From NCBI GenBank assembly GCA_963965975.1, contig OZ014425.1:4911501-4975500 (forward strand): a DNA stretch of 64,000 nucleotides. Direction: 5' to 3'. The DNA is from Xestospongia bergquistia. Its lineage: Eukaryota; Porifera; Demospongiae; Haplosclerida; Petrosiidae. Numbering within the stretch: the stretch's first letter is position 1; each line of letters begins with the position of its first letter. The notes under the pieces are model-generated. The model saw only the letters and a program-made list of their open reading frames with translations, was not told the origin of the DNA and searched no databases. Position numbers and translations under genes: made by a program. Shown here one piece after another: positions 1 through 12,000 of this stretch.

Positions 1-69
1 AGGGGGATGTGATATGTGCTGGTAAGGAAGCGATACTTTAAAACAGTTCTATACTATATTTCATTTTAG

Positions 70-200
70 TGTTGGAAGTTGGTGCTTTTGAACGTCTTCT
101 TGGCCCATGTAAGGAGGTTATGCAGCGCAACTTTCAACATTATGAAGAGCAGTTAATGCACCTTTTTGGTACGACATTAGATATATCTGATGCTCGATAA
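70..200 (+). CDS. PRKAR2: cAMP-dependent protein kinase type II regulatory subunit, last exon (5' part outside the window)
   Basis: Terminal exon after a TTTTAG acceptor at 64-69, stop TAA at 198-200. It encodes the end of the second cyclic-nucleotide-binding domain and the C-terminal tail. The stretch [16 protein letters not shown] followed by HYEEQL and LFGT is the hallmark C-terminus of vertebrate RII subunits, and differs from the RI tail. In the family this subunit holds the PKA catalytic subunit inactive until cAMP binds, and its N-terminal dimerisation region docks on AKAPs. That region lies left of the window and cannot be judged. Family call is firm; the RII rather than RI assignment rests on this tail only. 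Confidence 0.85.
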
Positions 201-577
201 CTCAAGTATGTATTATCAATAGTATTATGTTAAAAACTTAAATGTGCATCACGTAATTCAATAGGGATATTATTATCACAACGAAATAAAAATTATATTA
301 TGATTTAATTAATTTTACTATTGTATTGTGTAATAATTATAATACTTGTTATTTGTGACTGTATTGTTAGGAGATAAGTACATATTTTGCAATAATATAT
401 TTAATACATCAATAAACCATCAGAACATCAAATGATTTTAATATAATTATCGTAAAACTAAAGTAATTAATTATTACTATTATAATAAAAAAGTGATAGA
501 AAACTAATAATGTTACGAACACATGACCTGTATGTGACTGTCACATGACATAAACAAAATAATAACACATGAACTTG
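201..577. other. AT-rich tail-to-tail intergenic gap
   Basis: Lies between the stop of the PKA subunit and the stop of the EGF-like gene on the other strand, so it should hold both 3' UTRs. AATAAA-like strings occur on both strands (for example near 284 and 487). A palindromic TCACATGA-type motif lies near 540. I see no coding signal. Confidence 0.6.
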
Positions 578-1748
578 TTAAACATTTAAAGTAACTTTAG
601 CAGTTTCTCCATCAGATTCATCGATAACAAGAGTAGCGCGATAATCACCATCTTTAACATCAGTTTTGATTGCACTTATAGCATTATTGTAATCTGTACT
701 GCCTTGATTAAGTACTGTAAAATAGAACTAAAATAAAGAAAGATTGAAGCATGTCTTAAAACATTTTGTCTTACTTTTGCTAGTTTTCTAGCACCGACAT
801 CATCTCGATTGATAACTTCTAACTTAACACTGTCGGCTTGTATAACTGTGATATCATTACTCTAACAATAGATATTTTAAATTAATAGAAGGACAAGTCA
901 TAATCAGTTGTTCTCACTTTCGTTAGCTGTTTGGCAAGAGAAAGTAATTTTCCTTCTTGTGGTTGAGGTATGTCTCCACCATACATTGTCAAACTCTTAA
1001 AATAGCAAAGAAAATTGAATGATTATTATGATCATAGCTTTTGAGTTAATATAAATTTAACTCCCTAATAATACCTTGGATATTGACATTGTGTAGTCAA
1101 GGAAACATTGATATCCCTCAGTCCCAGCTTGGCTTATACTGCAAGTGCCATTGTCAAGAACCCAGCATTTATTACATGTACATGTTCCATTTACACTGTC
1201 ACATGATTCTGTACGACCCATCCCACATGTGTCAGAGCATCTTTTACTACAATCATTGCCCCAGTAACCAGCCGGACATTCTAAATAGATACATTATGTA
1301 TGTTTTCAGTATAATGGAGTACCTTCACATAAATATATATTATTAACAGCAAGTTTCTTTCCAATAGGGCACTGACAGTATGGTCCACTCATTCCTATAA
1401 TGCAGGTTCCACCTCCACTGCAAGTAATATCAGCACAGCTCACTGCAAAGATGAAACATAAACGGTCATTATATATGTTTGAAACTTCATAGCTATAATC
1501 CTGTCATATCAATTAAATTATTAAATATTATTTAAAATTTGCTTATTTATGCATATAACATTTCGAAGGATGAGGAGGAGGAAGCAAGGAGATCCTCCCC
1601 CTGCAAAATATCTACTGTAAAATTATAAAGACTATTTACTTGCAGATCCAGAGCCAGAGCCGGAGCCAGAACCTGACTCAGAAATGTGGCCAGCTCCGTA
1701 GCTATTAGTCACTAGAAACACAATGATGTAGATCACGACACCCTTCAT
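578..1748 (-). CDS. Secreted EGF-like domain protein with SGSG linker
   Basis: Six exons can be joined in phase from ATG 1748-1746 to stop 580-578. The N-terminus MKGVVIYIIVFLVTNSYGAG is a convincing signal peptide, followed by a Ser-Gly repeat linker (SGSGSGSGSGSA). Next come two cysteine-rich modules. The first (about 1345-1440) is EGF-like, with CADITCSGGGTC then YCQC. The second (about 1075-1280) begins CPAGYWGNDCSKRC and resembles the MEGF/laminin-type EGF repeat. The C-terminal three exons (about 140 residues, Asp/Lys/Val rich, no cysteines) match no family I recognise. The product is probably extracellular, for adhesion or matrix. The start shares a 333-bp region with the divergent SNRPF gene. 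The function is not known to me. Confidence 0.7.
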
Positions 1749-2081
1749 TGTAACGCCCCCTCAAGTGGAGATTGCAACTGCAAAACTATAGAGAATGGTA
1801 GATTACTAACGTCTTAGTAGACCAATGCAGCTCTCTATTACTTGGATTTCAAAAGAAATAATATTTAAGTTGCTGCAAGCTTGCTTCGGATTGTCGTGGC
1901 TGTAAAAAAGGAGGATCTATTCTACTGGCGCGAACTTGCAGAGAATTCGCCTATTTTTCTCCACGTTGCCATGGCGAAGGAAAAACAGACATGACCCCGG
2001 GTAATTAGGTAATCTATGAATTTTTGTAGAAGGAAACGTGCAACAAACGAAGCACACACCCAAGAACTGTAGCTGATCATA
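1749..2081. promoter_or_regulatory. Head-to-head promoter region, EGF-like gene / SNRPF
   Basis: The 333 bp between the two divergent start codons must contain both promoters and 5' UTRs. It is more GC-rich than the flanks in its middle part. An X-box-like string GTTGCCATGGCGAA lies at 1965-1978 and is an imperfect match to the RFX palindrome. I see no clear TATA box. Confidence 0.5.
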
Positions 2082-2789
2082 ATGGCTGTAAGTTTGTCTC
2101 TTTCTTAGCAGTCTATGATATCTGTTAATATTATATTAATGAGCTAGAATTATTTTATTATTAATACAGGGTACAATGCCTTTAAATCCTAAGCCTTTTC
2201 TAAATAGCTTAACTGGTAAACCTGTGGTAGTAAAACTGAAGTGGGGAATGGAGTATAAAGGCTTCCTCGTCTCAACAGACAGCTACATGAATGTACAGGT
2301 CAGTGTTTATGGTATTATGTATGCGGAAGTCTAAATATTGTTGTCACATTAAGGTTTAGGGGTGTGGTTAATTACCATATACTGCCATTTCTATTATTGT
2401 CTGTATAAATAATTATTATTTAACTAGTCATTATATTATTTTGGATGGTACATTAATATAAAGACAATCCAGTACACATTCCTTTATTAGAAGTTCTTTG
2501 ATCAATACCTAGTGTAAATGTTAATATACCCCTAACCTTGTATTGGCTTTTTAAGGACGTTTGTAGCCGAAAAATTTACAGATATTTTCATAATACTGTG
2601 TACTTTTAGCTTGCTAATACTGAGGAATTTGTAGAAGGCACATTAACTGGAAATCTTGGTGAAGTTCTAATTAGGTATGGGAACCCATTGTAATGGTAAC
2701 ATGTAATAGCTTTACGTCTATGTAGATGTAATAATGTTCTATATGTGAGAGGAGTTGATGATGAAGAAGAAGGCGAAATGAGAGAATAA
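2082..2789 (+). CDS. SNRPF: Small nuclear ribonucleoprotein F (Sm F)
   Basis: Four exons: 2082-2087, 2170-2298, 2610-2674 and 2726-2789. The joined product is about 87 residues. The Sm fold is clear: [39 protein letters not shown], then [10 protein letters not shown] and the Sm2 motif [15 protein letters not shown] with an acidic tail. It matches metazoan SmF almost residue for residue. SmF is one of seven Sm proteins that ring the Sm site of U1, U2, U4 and U5 snRNAs in spliceosomal snRNPs. The first exon codes only Met-Ala, and the long third intron (2675-2725 is short, 2299-2609 is long) is unusual for this window. Identification is secure. Confidence 0.95.
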
Positions 2790-2921
2790 CATTTATTAAT
2801 CATTCCTTTATTTAATTATCTATTGTTATGATTCTCATATTCAGTTCAAATTGATAAAGTTATTGTGAAGATAATTATGAAAAATGAAAATATAACAGGT
2901 ATAATCTTTTGTAGAAATGGT

Positions 2922-2937
2922 GGCTTTTAAAAAAGCC
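2922..2937 (-). terminator. Histone 3' end stem-loop of H2A copy 1
   Basis: On the minus strand this reads GGCTTTTTTAAAAGCC: a 6-bp stem closed by a UUUA tetraloop with a CCA flank, matching the metazoan histone pre-mRNA stem-loop bound by SLBP. An AAAGA-like purine run follows, in the position of the histone downstream element that pairs with U7 snRNA. It lies about 50 nt past the H2A stop, so this is a non-polyadenylated replication-dependent histone mRNA. Confidence 0.92.
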
Positions 2938-2986
2938 GTTTAGATAAAAGAAAAGAACAGAAAGAAAATAGAGGGGGTGGTCCAGT

Positions 2987-3388
2987 TTAGAATTCTTCAG
3001 ATTGACTGATTCCCTTCTTGCCAGTACCAGTCTTCTTAGGGAGAAGGACAGCATGGATGTTGGGAAGGACACCACCCTGGGCAATGGTGACTCCAGCCAG
3101 TAGCTTGTTCAACTCCTCATCATTACGGATGGCCAGTTGGAGATGACGTGGGTTGACCCTCTGCTTCTTGTTATCCCTGGCAGCATTTCCAGCCAACTCT
3201 AGGATCTCAGCAGTCAAGTATTCCATAACTGCAGCCAAGTAGACGGGAGCACCAGCACCAATTCTTTCAGCATAGTTGCCCTGTCTGAGAAGACGGTGGA
3301 CACGACCTACTGGAAACTGGAGTCCTGCACGACTAGAACGGCTCTTAGCCTTGGAACGAGCTTTGCCTCCTTTACCACGTCCAGACAT
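2987..3388 (-). CDS. H2A: Histone H2A (copy 1), with C-terminal SQ motif
   Basis: Intronless, 133 residues, start [20 protein letters not shown] and the H2A signatures [15 protein letters not shown] and NDEELNKLL. It packages DNA as an H2A-H2B dimer in the nucleosome. The C-tail ends [11 protein letters not shown] rather than the canonical Lys/His-rich tail. The SQ dipeptide followed by acidic residues and a terminal Phe recalls the H2A.X phospho-site, though the spacing differs from the strict SQ(E/D)-hydrophobic ending. The protein is encoded identically in the second copy at 34970-35371. It is divergently transcribed with H2B and ends in a histone stem-loop. Confidence 0.97.
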   Translation of the reverse strand: MSGRGKGGKARSKAKSRSSRAGLQFPVGRVHRLLRQGNYAERIGAGAPVYLAAVMEYLTAEILELAGNAARDNKKQRVNPRHLQLAIRNDEELNKLLAGVTIAQGGVLPNIHAVLLPKKTGTGKKGISQSEEF

Positions 3389-3730
3389 GATGAGTTTATT
3401 TAGCTGATGAAGAGATAGCTTGAAGAAAAAGTCAAAGAGATTTGCTGTGATGTTGAAGATGTTTTCGCTCCTTTTTGGTCTCAGTTGGAGGATTACTTGT
3501 TAGGATTACTGAACTAACCAACCAATAAAATTGCAGCAACCTCAACTGATGAATATCATCAGCAAGAGTGTGTAAATGACGTGGCAATATACTGTTGGCC
3601 ACAAACTCAGTGATCTTGTTATATGATCCTAATCTTCAAAATAAAAGCGCCAAGGGCTGAGTGGACCAAGCACAGTTCCAGCAGTGATTCCAGAGACTTC
3701 AATTCCAAAGCAAATAAGAAGAAAACAATC
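3389..3730. promoter_or_regulatory. Divergent H2A-H2B promoter, copy 1
   Basis: This region separates the two start codons and is repeated almost base for base at 34637-34969 in the opposite orientation. It contains CCAAT (around 3519-3525, in ACCAACCAATAAAA) and a TATA-like TTATATGA near 3618. It differs from copy 2 by a 9-bp insertion close to the H2B start, and by a few single bases such as TTTGGTCTC versus TTTGCTCTC near 3475-3480. Sharing one promoter couples H2A and H2B supply. Confidence 0.75.
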
Positions 3731-4102
3731 ATGCCAGGAAAAGTAGCCAGCAAGAAAGGCGAGAAGAAAGCTGCCACCAAATCCAAGGTGTCTACTGACA
3801 AGAAGAAGAGGAGAAAGAACCGCAAGGAAAGTTATTCCATCTACATCTACAAGGTGTTGAAGCAGGTTCATCCCGAGACTGGTATCTCCAGCAAAGCCAT
3901 GAGCATCATGAACTCTTTTGTCAATGACATCTTTGAGAGGATTGCCACTGAAGCTTCTCGTCTTGCCCAATACAACAAGAAGTCCACCATCACCAGTCGG
4001 GAAATCCAGACTGCTGTTCGTCTCTGGTTGCCAGGAGAGCTGTCAAAACATGCTGTATCTGAGGGCACCAAGGCTGTCACCAAATACACCAGCAGCAAGT
4101 AA
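3731..4102 (+). CDS. H2B: Histone H2B (copy 1)
   Basis: Intronless, 123 residues from [13 protein letters not shown] to TKYTSSK. It carries the H2B core ([20 protein letters not shown], then [19 protein letters not shown]) and the C-terminal AVTKYTSSK with the lysine equivalent to the ubiquitinated K120 of vertebrates. An in-frame ATG exists at 3623, but I prefer 3731: it gives the family N-terminus, and the upstream stretch differs by 9 bp between the two copies. It is divergent from H2A and followed by a histone stem-loop. Its partner copy is at 34265-34636. Confidence 0.97.
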   Translation: MPGKVASKKGEKKAATKSKVSTDKKKRRKNRKESYSIYIYKVLKQVHPETGISSKAMSIMNSFVNDIFERIATEASRLAQYNKKSTITSREIQTAVRLWLPGELSKHAVSEGTKAVTKYTSSK

Positions 4103-4143
4103 ATACTTGCATTGGTGTTCTTTCCTTTTTTTTCTCTCTAAAC

Positions 4144-4159
4144 GGCTTTTTTAAAAGCC
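4144..4159 (+). terminator. Histone 3' end stem-loop of H2B copy 1
   Basis: GGCTTTTTTAAAAGCC with CCA after it: a 6-bp stem and UUUA loop identical to the other three stem-loops in the window, followed by ACAAAAGAT as a likely downstream element. It lies 41 nt past the H2B stop. Confidence 0.92.
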
Positions 4160-4288
4160 ACCAATTCTACAAAAGATATCTCCTGTTTTTATATTTCTAT
4201 AACATTGTTACTCATTAACTATTAAAATAACAATCATTTGACAAACTCATTTCATAATACTGAATTAAATATAAATCCATCATCATTA

Positions 4289-5919
4289 TTATGTTTGGGT
4301 TGTTTTCCACAGAATAACTCTACCATTTCTAAATTTTCCATGTCCACTTGTTATTCTCTCTTTAACACCCTTGTATTCCTTTAATGCATTCATTGTCAAA
4401 GGTAGCCAGTTACTTTCTTGCTTTGGTACTTCAACGTTCATAGCTAAACATGTGGGTGCCTTTGTATATGTTTTCCTTTTAATTTCTATGAATGGTTCTT
4501 TCTCAATAGTTCTAAGTTTCTTGTCAGTTTTAAAGGTAGATGTAGTGGTTTTGCTTCTGACAGATTGTGTTTTAAGTTGTTTACACAAACATTCTGGTGC
4601 TGATCTGGGACACTGTTTTACTTCAAGTCCAGTAAACCAGTCATTGTTATTGTCCTTGGTATTTAAACTAATTTTTTCTAGCATTTTTTGACTGCACCTA
4701 CTCTTTAATGAGGCAGATGATCTATTCAATTTTAAAGTGTATTTCCTTGACGGTGGTGTAATTTGATGGAGGCCACTCAGAGCAGATGATAAGAGGATAG
4801 GCTAAAGATACTGTAGATCAAAACAATACGTCTTTGAAGGGTTTACCTTCCCAGTATAATGATCACGTGGAGTGGGTTGTTCATATAGTTGAAGACACTC
4901 CTTCACTGAGGGACTTGATCTTTTCTACAATTAATACAGTTTGAATTGTAATAATATTAGTCCCATTTTCAGACCCACTAGTTTGGGACTGAGACTTGTA
5001 CATACTTTCAGTTTGTAAAGATGTACTTGCAGTGGATGTAGTTCTCTGTCAGAGTGTGCCTTCAAATAGAACCACATATCTTCAATTTTAACTTGTTCTT
5101 GAAAATTTTGTTCAACTATTGGTAATAATAAAAACATAATCAATTCTGATAGGATGCCTGTTGCTTACTTCCAAGATATTTTAAAATCTTATTTTCAGGG
5201 TTTGCAAACTGGTCTAACATGTCTATTTCATTAGTTGTTGTTTGACTTTCTACATTTTCCTCAATGTGCTGAAAATTATCATTTGTTTTATCTTTTTCAA
5301 AATCATCAGTTGATTGGACATCTCTTCCATCATCAAAGACTATCACCTTGTCCTTATGAAATGCTATGTGAATTGATATAGTTAATGATGGCTAACAGAA
5401 ACTATTCTCTAACCATGTTGAGTGCCATGTGCTTGTAGAGTCGCTGATACCTGTTTTCTATCTTGACGTTGCTTTTCCCTTTTCTTTTATTGAACAATTA
5501 TACAACTGATTGTTAAAGTTCATCTTACCTTGTCTTCTTTTTCTAATTGCATTTCTTTCCATTGATGATATTGTTCATCAGCTTTCTGAATAAGTTGTCG
5601 TTGTATTGTGACCTTTTCTTTGAGTCGTAAATGTTTCTCTTCTCTTTCTTGTGCTTGTAAAGTTTCCCATGTTCTTAGGAGTATTTCTGCATGCTAACAG
5701 AAACAAAATCAAAGGAGATCTAACAATTATTACTTTTCTCTGTTTGCGTTGTTCTTCTGTCTTTATTTGTGCTTGAAGATCTTCACCACCCCATTTCAGT
5801 GTGTTTTTTGATTGAGACTTCACTAGAGGTTTAATTTTATTTGCTGCCATAAAAGGAGGAAAAGTCGATTGCAAACGAGTTCCCCTCTTTTCTTGACTCG
5901 ATCCATTGCTCCCTAGCAT
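4289..5919 (-). CDS. Coiled-coil protein of unknown family, possible ciliary or centrosomal gene
   Basis: At least seven exons from ATG 5919-5917 (MLGSNGSSQEKRGTRL) to stop at 4289. Exons 1-3 encode long charged helices rich in Gln, Glu and Lys (KTEEQRKQRK, HAEILLRTWETLQAQEREEK, KREKQRQDRKQ), typical of coiled coil. An acidic, disordered middle follows (VIVFDDGRDVQSTDDFEKD), and then a Lys/Thr-rich tail ending in FRNGRVILWKTTQT. I do not recognise the family. An RFX X-box-like palindrome GTTGCTAAGCAAC lies 63 bp upstream at 5982-5994, which would fit a cilium or centriole gene. That is inference from one site. The promoter is shared head-to-head with UNC79. Confidence 0.65.
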
Positions 5920-5981
5920 GCCTGTGGCACTTTTAATAAAATAATTAATAAATAATCAAGTTCAGCTCCAAGTGTTGCTTG

Positions 5982-5994
5982 GTTGCTAAGCAAC
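5982..5994. promoter_or_regulatory. X-box-like palindrome in a bidirectional promoter
   Basis: GTTGCTAAGCAAC is a near-perfect inverted repeat (GTTGCT-A-AGCAAC) fitting the half-sites of RFX-factor X-boxes. It sits 63 bp from the coiled-coil gene start and 97 bp from the UNC79 start. RFX factors classically drive ciliary genes. Confidence 0.45.
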
Positions 5995-6090
5995 GTAGCA
6001 TGCACACTATTATTATAAAAATATTATAATTATTACTTTTAATTATTATGGTATTTTGTTTCTAATTAAAGCACCAAAGTACCAGAAAAA

Positions 6091-9000
6091 ATGGAATTGG
6101 TACACAGTTTCTCTCTACAAGAGTGCAATAAAGAGGAAATAGAACAGTGGGTTCACGAAATCAGAGATGTGGCACGTAAGATAAAATTCCTCTAATAAAA
6201 TAAGACGTTTTACTCTTTTTTACTTCAGGTAATGAGATCAAAATTAAGATAAGCCGAAACTCAAATAATGGCGAAGATTTTACTCCAATTTTACGTAAAA
6301 TACACACAATTCTTCAACAGTAAGGATGATTGAGATATATTCTATCAAAAACTCTCTCCACTCAGATTGACTATTAAAAAATGGCAACAAGAAGGTAAAG
6401 CAGGAGAGAGAGATATTACAGAGGATGTTGAACTTCATGCCGCACTTCGTCAACTTGGTTCTGAAACAATTTTGAGTCTTATCATAAATATGAGTAAAAT
6501 ATCAATTCATGTAGAAGGTAAGTGTGCTACCTTGACTTCCTGATACACACACACACACTCTCATAGAGATGGGGAAGCTCTTACTTGATGTTCTCTCATA
6601 CTTAATGGCACTGGATCCATCTTGTCCTCTTTCTTTTCCAACAATATTTGCATCCAATCTTATTTACATTAATATGACTAATTGGCAAGGTGCAGTAGAC
6701 TTTATTATGTCACGACTATGTTACTACGCTTTACCACTATCTATAGGTAAGTAAATAATATTATGATTATAATGAATTATATGTGTATAGTTTATCCTCA
6801 TGAGTCTAAAGGCCAGCTGGATTCACTTAGTATGTCTGCCACATTAATGTTAGTTTTTGACAATGATGGCTGCCAACCATCACATCATTTGTTGATCACT
6901 GGCGTTCTAATGAGAATCAAAATAAACGTTTGTACAGTAAGTAATACATATTTACATACTAAATCTGTTGTAATAATGTATTACAAATATTTATTAGGAT
7001 CTATTGTCTGTAATGGCTTATGGTACACAAAAGGCACAAGAGATTGCTCTGGATCTCCTCTTACATTACTGGCCATTACAATTATCAGATTATTTATTAA
7101 AAGATCCTTACGCTAATCTAGGTATTGTAATGGTCAGTTATTTTATTTAGTGATTTGTCATTATAGAGACACCATTTCCTGAATGTGAAGCATCCAGGTG
7201 CAGTAATCCAGCTGGATTTGTAAGATCAGTCTTATTGTGATCAATATATTTGAATTGTTCTTTAGTTGTGTTTGGAAGGAGCATGTGCTACTCACTTTGG
7301 AAAGATGCTTAGTAAAGAAGGCAACAAAAAACTATTTGCTTTGTTGTGTCCTAGCTGTGATAAAGTTATTCATCGGTATTATATTATATTGATTGAGTTA
7401 GTGACATATTATTTCTCTCTACTTTTCTTTAGGAGTGCATCTACTAATCATAAGAAAATTAAAATAGTTCACGCAATGCGTAAGACTATAGTCCTTGATT
7501 ACCATGCCTTCTTTTTTGTTGTCTAGGTGATGTCAAACCGAACTGTGAGCTACGAAGGGCTTGTGCAGACCAGTCATCTGATCATATTGCTCAAGCTACT
7601 GTGACTTGTTTTGGTGAGAGTTGTACTGCAATACAAAATGGTCATCCTGTTAGGATGTGTTATAAATGTCACTTGGAACAACATGCTAAATTAGAGGATC
7701 CATTGCACGTCTACCAAAGTAATCTAATTAATGTAGGTGTGGTCTAATACGTTCTTTTTCTTTATAGTTGGCCCTCAAAATCCATGGACAAGTGATGATT
7801 TGATAACTTCTTCTGCACTACTTGAAGCTGTGGTCAAGTTAGTAGTACCAGTTGAGATTAATGATTCTCTCTCTCTCACTCTTAGACTTCTTAGTTTTAG
7901 CCCAATCCAAATGGAGAGGAAAGAGAGTCAAAGACGAGGCTCCTCCCATACATATGGTCCCTCCCCTCGTTATTCAATCAGTGTCAAAAACAGTCGAGAG
8001 GGGATATGCTTGTTATACCAGTATTGTACTCCTGTTGCACCACTTCAACAGGTCTATATCTTTCTATCTTCTTTTTTAACCTCTTTTTATAGACTCGTTA
8101 TAAAGAATGGCTTGAGCAGTTAATAGCATCAGCATTGGAATGGCTTCGATTATGTAATGATTTAATAGAGAATATTATAGAAGAGGGGCTATCAGTTAAT
8201 TCATATAAAGAACACAGAGGTTCCTTTTTAGTGAACTACCAAAAGACCAGTGAGTGGGCAAGATATAATAAGAAGTGGGTGTGGTTTACTTATATATTGT
8301 TTTAGTGGAGAGTGTTTGTTCAAACCATCGTGAATTGCATGGACTTGTAACAAATGTAAGTACTACATTGATACACTTGTTGAGTATCTCACTTCTTTTA
8401 GTACTTAATACCTTGGCTGAAATCAGTTTGTGATACTGGTAACGTCCAATGTATTATAACATGTCTTTATCCTCAGCTGTTAGGACATGTCCAGGTATAA
8501 ATACATGTACTGTGTATGTTAAGTTAAGTTTTTTGTTAGGTGGGCGAAATGTGGCGTTACTCTAAGGACCCTATTGATAGATATCGTAGAACTCTGTCTT
8601 TGGTTGTATTGCTCATGAAAAATCCTATCTTATCTCAGGACAGCCTTGATCTAGTAATATATCTATTAGTGCTGTCCATTTATTCATGTATTGTTTATTT
8701 GTCTGTCCAATTATTAGCATCCTCTGTCCATTTATTAATACTATATATATCCATTCATCAGTGTCCTCTGTCCATTTATTAATACTATATATCCATTCAT
8801 CAGCGTCCTCTGTCCATTTATTAATACTATATATCCATTCATCAGTGTCTTCTGTCCATTTATTAATACTATATATCCATTCATCAGTGTCCTCTGTCCA
8901 TTTATTAATACTATATATCCATTCATCAGTGTCCTCTGTCCATTTATTAATACTATATGTCCATTCATTTCAGATATATAACACTGTTATGCCACATTGG

Positions 9001-12000
9001 ATGGACTTACTGATAGAACTAAGGAACCAGCCAGGCAATATGAGTAAATTAAAGGATTTGTTTCAGTGAGTCAGAGTTTTGGCTGTTATTGTGTTAGCTA
9101 TTTATCTTGTGACAACATTTTATAAAATAGCATTTTGTTTTCTCACCAATAGAGCTATTTTCCCACGAGATCTCATTCATGATATAAGAATTAAAAGATT
9201 TGAATTTATCCGTGAAAAGTTTTTTCAGAAAAGTCGACGTGAGAAACAGAGAGCACTCTTTTGGCTTCAGGTAACATGCTCGTTGCTAAACCACACCCAT
9301 AGTTGCCACACCCCTTACAGGACTTGTCTCGTTTGTCTGTTCCTGTGCCTTATACCTCTCATATTTTTGAAGGCTCTCTACATCCACATAGGAAATCATT
9401 ACGACGTCAAGGATCAGAAGAGGATGAAGAAGAAGACACAATGCCAATGTTACGAAAGTAGGTCTGGTTACATGTCTTCTAACCACAGTTGTAATTACAT
9501 ATTGACCACACCCCTTTCTCTTTGTTATTATAGGGAAAGCAGTGGTAGCATTAGTGGCTATGACTCAGAATCTGGTCTTGTTTCTCAAACATCTATGGAT
9601 GTTCATGCTATTATTCAGCAGAACTCTGCTCTTCCTCGCTATATCCTCATGTTGGATATTTGGTTCTCTCAGGTATGAGAATGAGGCCATTATTTTTGCA
9701 TCATTTGGTTTCTTTCATACTAGCTTACTCTCAATGTTAAAGGCACTACTTTAGGATATGAGGCATTTCAGCGTCTTCTCCTTCACATGTTGCATAGAGA
9801 CTGGGGAACTAACCACGTTGTGCAAGATCATCATGATACTTCTAACACTTGTCTTCTTTGTCAGGTTAAAATACTTACTATAGTCGCCTAGATAGCTATT
9901 GTTAGTTCAATACCTAATATAGTGAAATAGTATTGAGTTGATTCCATCTTTTCTGTTAGGCTGCAACACTCTGGTATAATTTAGCAACACGTATAATTCA
10001 ATATTATTGTCAAGAAGTAGACGATGATATAGAGGAGAGTGCAGACGGAGGGACTTCACCCACACCAAAAAGAGGGCGTGTCTCCATTAAATTTGCCATC
10101 CCAGCAACTTTGAAGAGAAAGTTAACTTCAAATGATTTAGGATCAAGTAACGACACCCCTCCTCAAAATGGAGCAACTGCCGGAGAAGAGTTTGAGGAAT
10201 CATGGGAAAATATCACTTTAGATGATAAAAAGAAAACAGTCGTTTATTCAAAGAACTGCAGTGACACTGATAACGTTGAGGAAAAAGATGTTGTTACAGT
10301 GAAACCACAGCACTCACCTCGGGACCGACGTGTCCCCATTTTACCTAGCCGTCCAGATCTGGAACTATTATCTGAAGCCACACCCCCTATTCTAACTTTA
10401 CCATCAAGAAATGAACTTGAGAGAAACAAACCAGAACAGGTCTCCTCTTTGTATGATATATTTGATCTTTGTGTTGAAGTAAGACAATATTGTCCTAAAA
10501 TTGTTTATTCTCCTCTTTCTTCCTCCCTCTCTATCTCTCTCTCTCACACACACACACAACACAGAAACTTAGCACTTCTTATCATCCTGATACCACAATA
10601 CAAATGATACAACTCATTCATTTACTGGTAACCAAAGCTGAAGTGTTGAGAGGAGGAACAGAGACTATATTAAATGGTGCCCATCATTTGTTTGATAAGT
10701 AAGTACAGTAGATACTAATCTTTATAAAGTACATGTACATTATACATGTACATGTATAATATCATTTGTAATAAAACAAATTATTTTTTATAAAAATTAG
10801 GTTATGGAGACTGTTGGAGAGTGATGTATCCTATTTGAATCAGTCCTGTGTAGGTCTTCTCCTCTCTTGTCAAAATGAGATTGTCTTGTTGGAGTCATCC
10901 ACATTAGCTCATCTGTCATCATCGTATCTATGGGGACTGTTACAAGAAGGATTCTCACATCAAGGATGGAGGATACCCTTTAAAACTGGTACAGCTATCA
11001 CATGTAATATATGTACGTAAGTTATTTTGTAATATTTTGCAGCTGATAAATTGACTATGATATTGCAATTTATGCCTGGAATTGAGGGGCTACCTCTTAC
11101 TATATGGCATCCCCATGTCTATACTGAACTAACATTAGCTCATGCTTTTTGTAAAATGGTGCGTCTGTTACAAGACAAAGATTCTAAAGTATCAACTCGA
11201 GTTCGTTTCTGTCTCTGTAATCTGAAGCAGGAATCTCTTGATGTGAGCTAAGAAAGCACTATGCTAGTGGTCTATGTCATGTGACAATCGTGTGACTTTT
11301 AAGTGATAGGACAATGATTGTCATGTGATAATTAAGTGATTGTTGTACATTTGTCATGTGATCATTTTTTATTAGGCTATTAAGAAGTTTATCGTCACCT
11401 TGTTCATTCGGATGCCATCTCATCGAAGTCTCGTGTTACAAACTCTTTCTCTCTTGAACTCTGCCCTTCCTCAACTCTCCTTTCTCACTCTTGCTCTAGT
11501 AAACCAGCTTCTAGGAGCTGCTGATATGTTGAAATCACGTGACACAGAAGATGTGTTTAATCACATCAACTCTGTTGCTCAGGTAACCATATTAACACAA
11601 ACACTTTTTTTATATTTTATTTTTGTAGGCACAAAAGAAGATGTCTGATGTTAGTACATTGAGTGCTCACAAGGAACCTCGTCCCAGTACAACATCATCA
11701 GCATTTAGTATGTTAATGTTGGATGAAGATGATGCAATGAATATTGAAGCACTTCAACTTCATTGTGACACAGCGACCCTATTATTAGAAGTAATAATTG
11801 TTATAATATAATAATTGTCCAGATAGTTATGTCATATTGTGTGTAGTTCATTGCCAGCACAAATTCTAATTTTGATGACTCAGCACTCACTCCTCGTATG
11901 CAAAGACGAATAACTCGTCATTTACAGGAGGTAATTTAAATTGGCTCCACCTATTAAATTGTTTGTATATGTAGGAGTCAACAAGTGAGACCATTGTCTC

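Noticed and set aside
3623..3730. N-terminal extension of H2B starting [14 protein letters not shown]
   Set aside because: The stretch is leader sequence. The two copies differ there by 9 bp while the protein from MPGKV onward is identical, and the family starts at MPGKV-like residues.
4144..4159. Rho-independent bacterial-type terminator
   Set aside because: The hairpin is the animal histone 3' stem-loop, with the UUUA loop, CCA flank and a downstream purine element, and occurs four times next to histone genes.
8686..9069. Protein of Ile-His-Ser-Ser-Val repeats, and its antisense counterpart
   Set aside because: It is the translated 42-bp intronic repeat of UNC79; flanking exons read in another frame.
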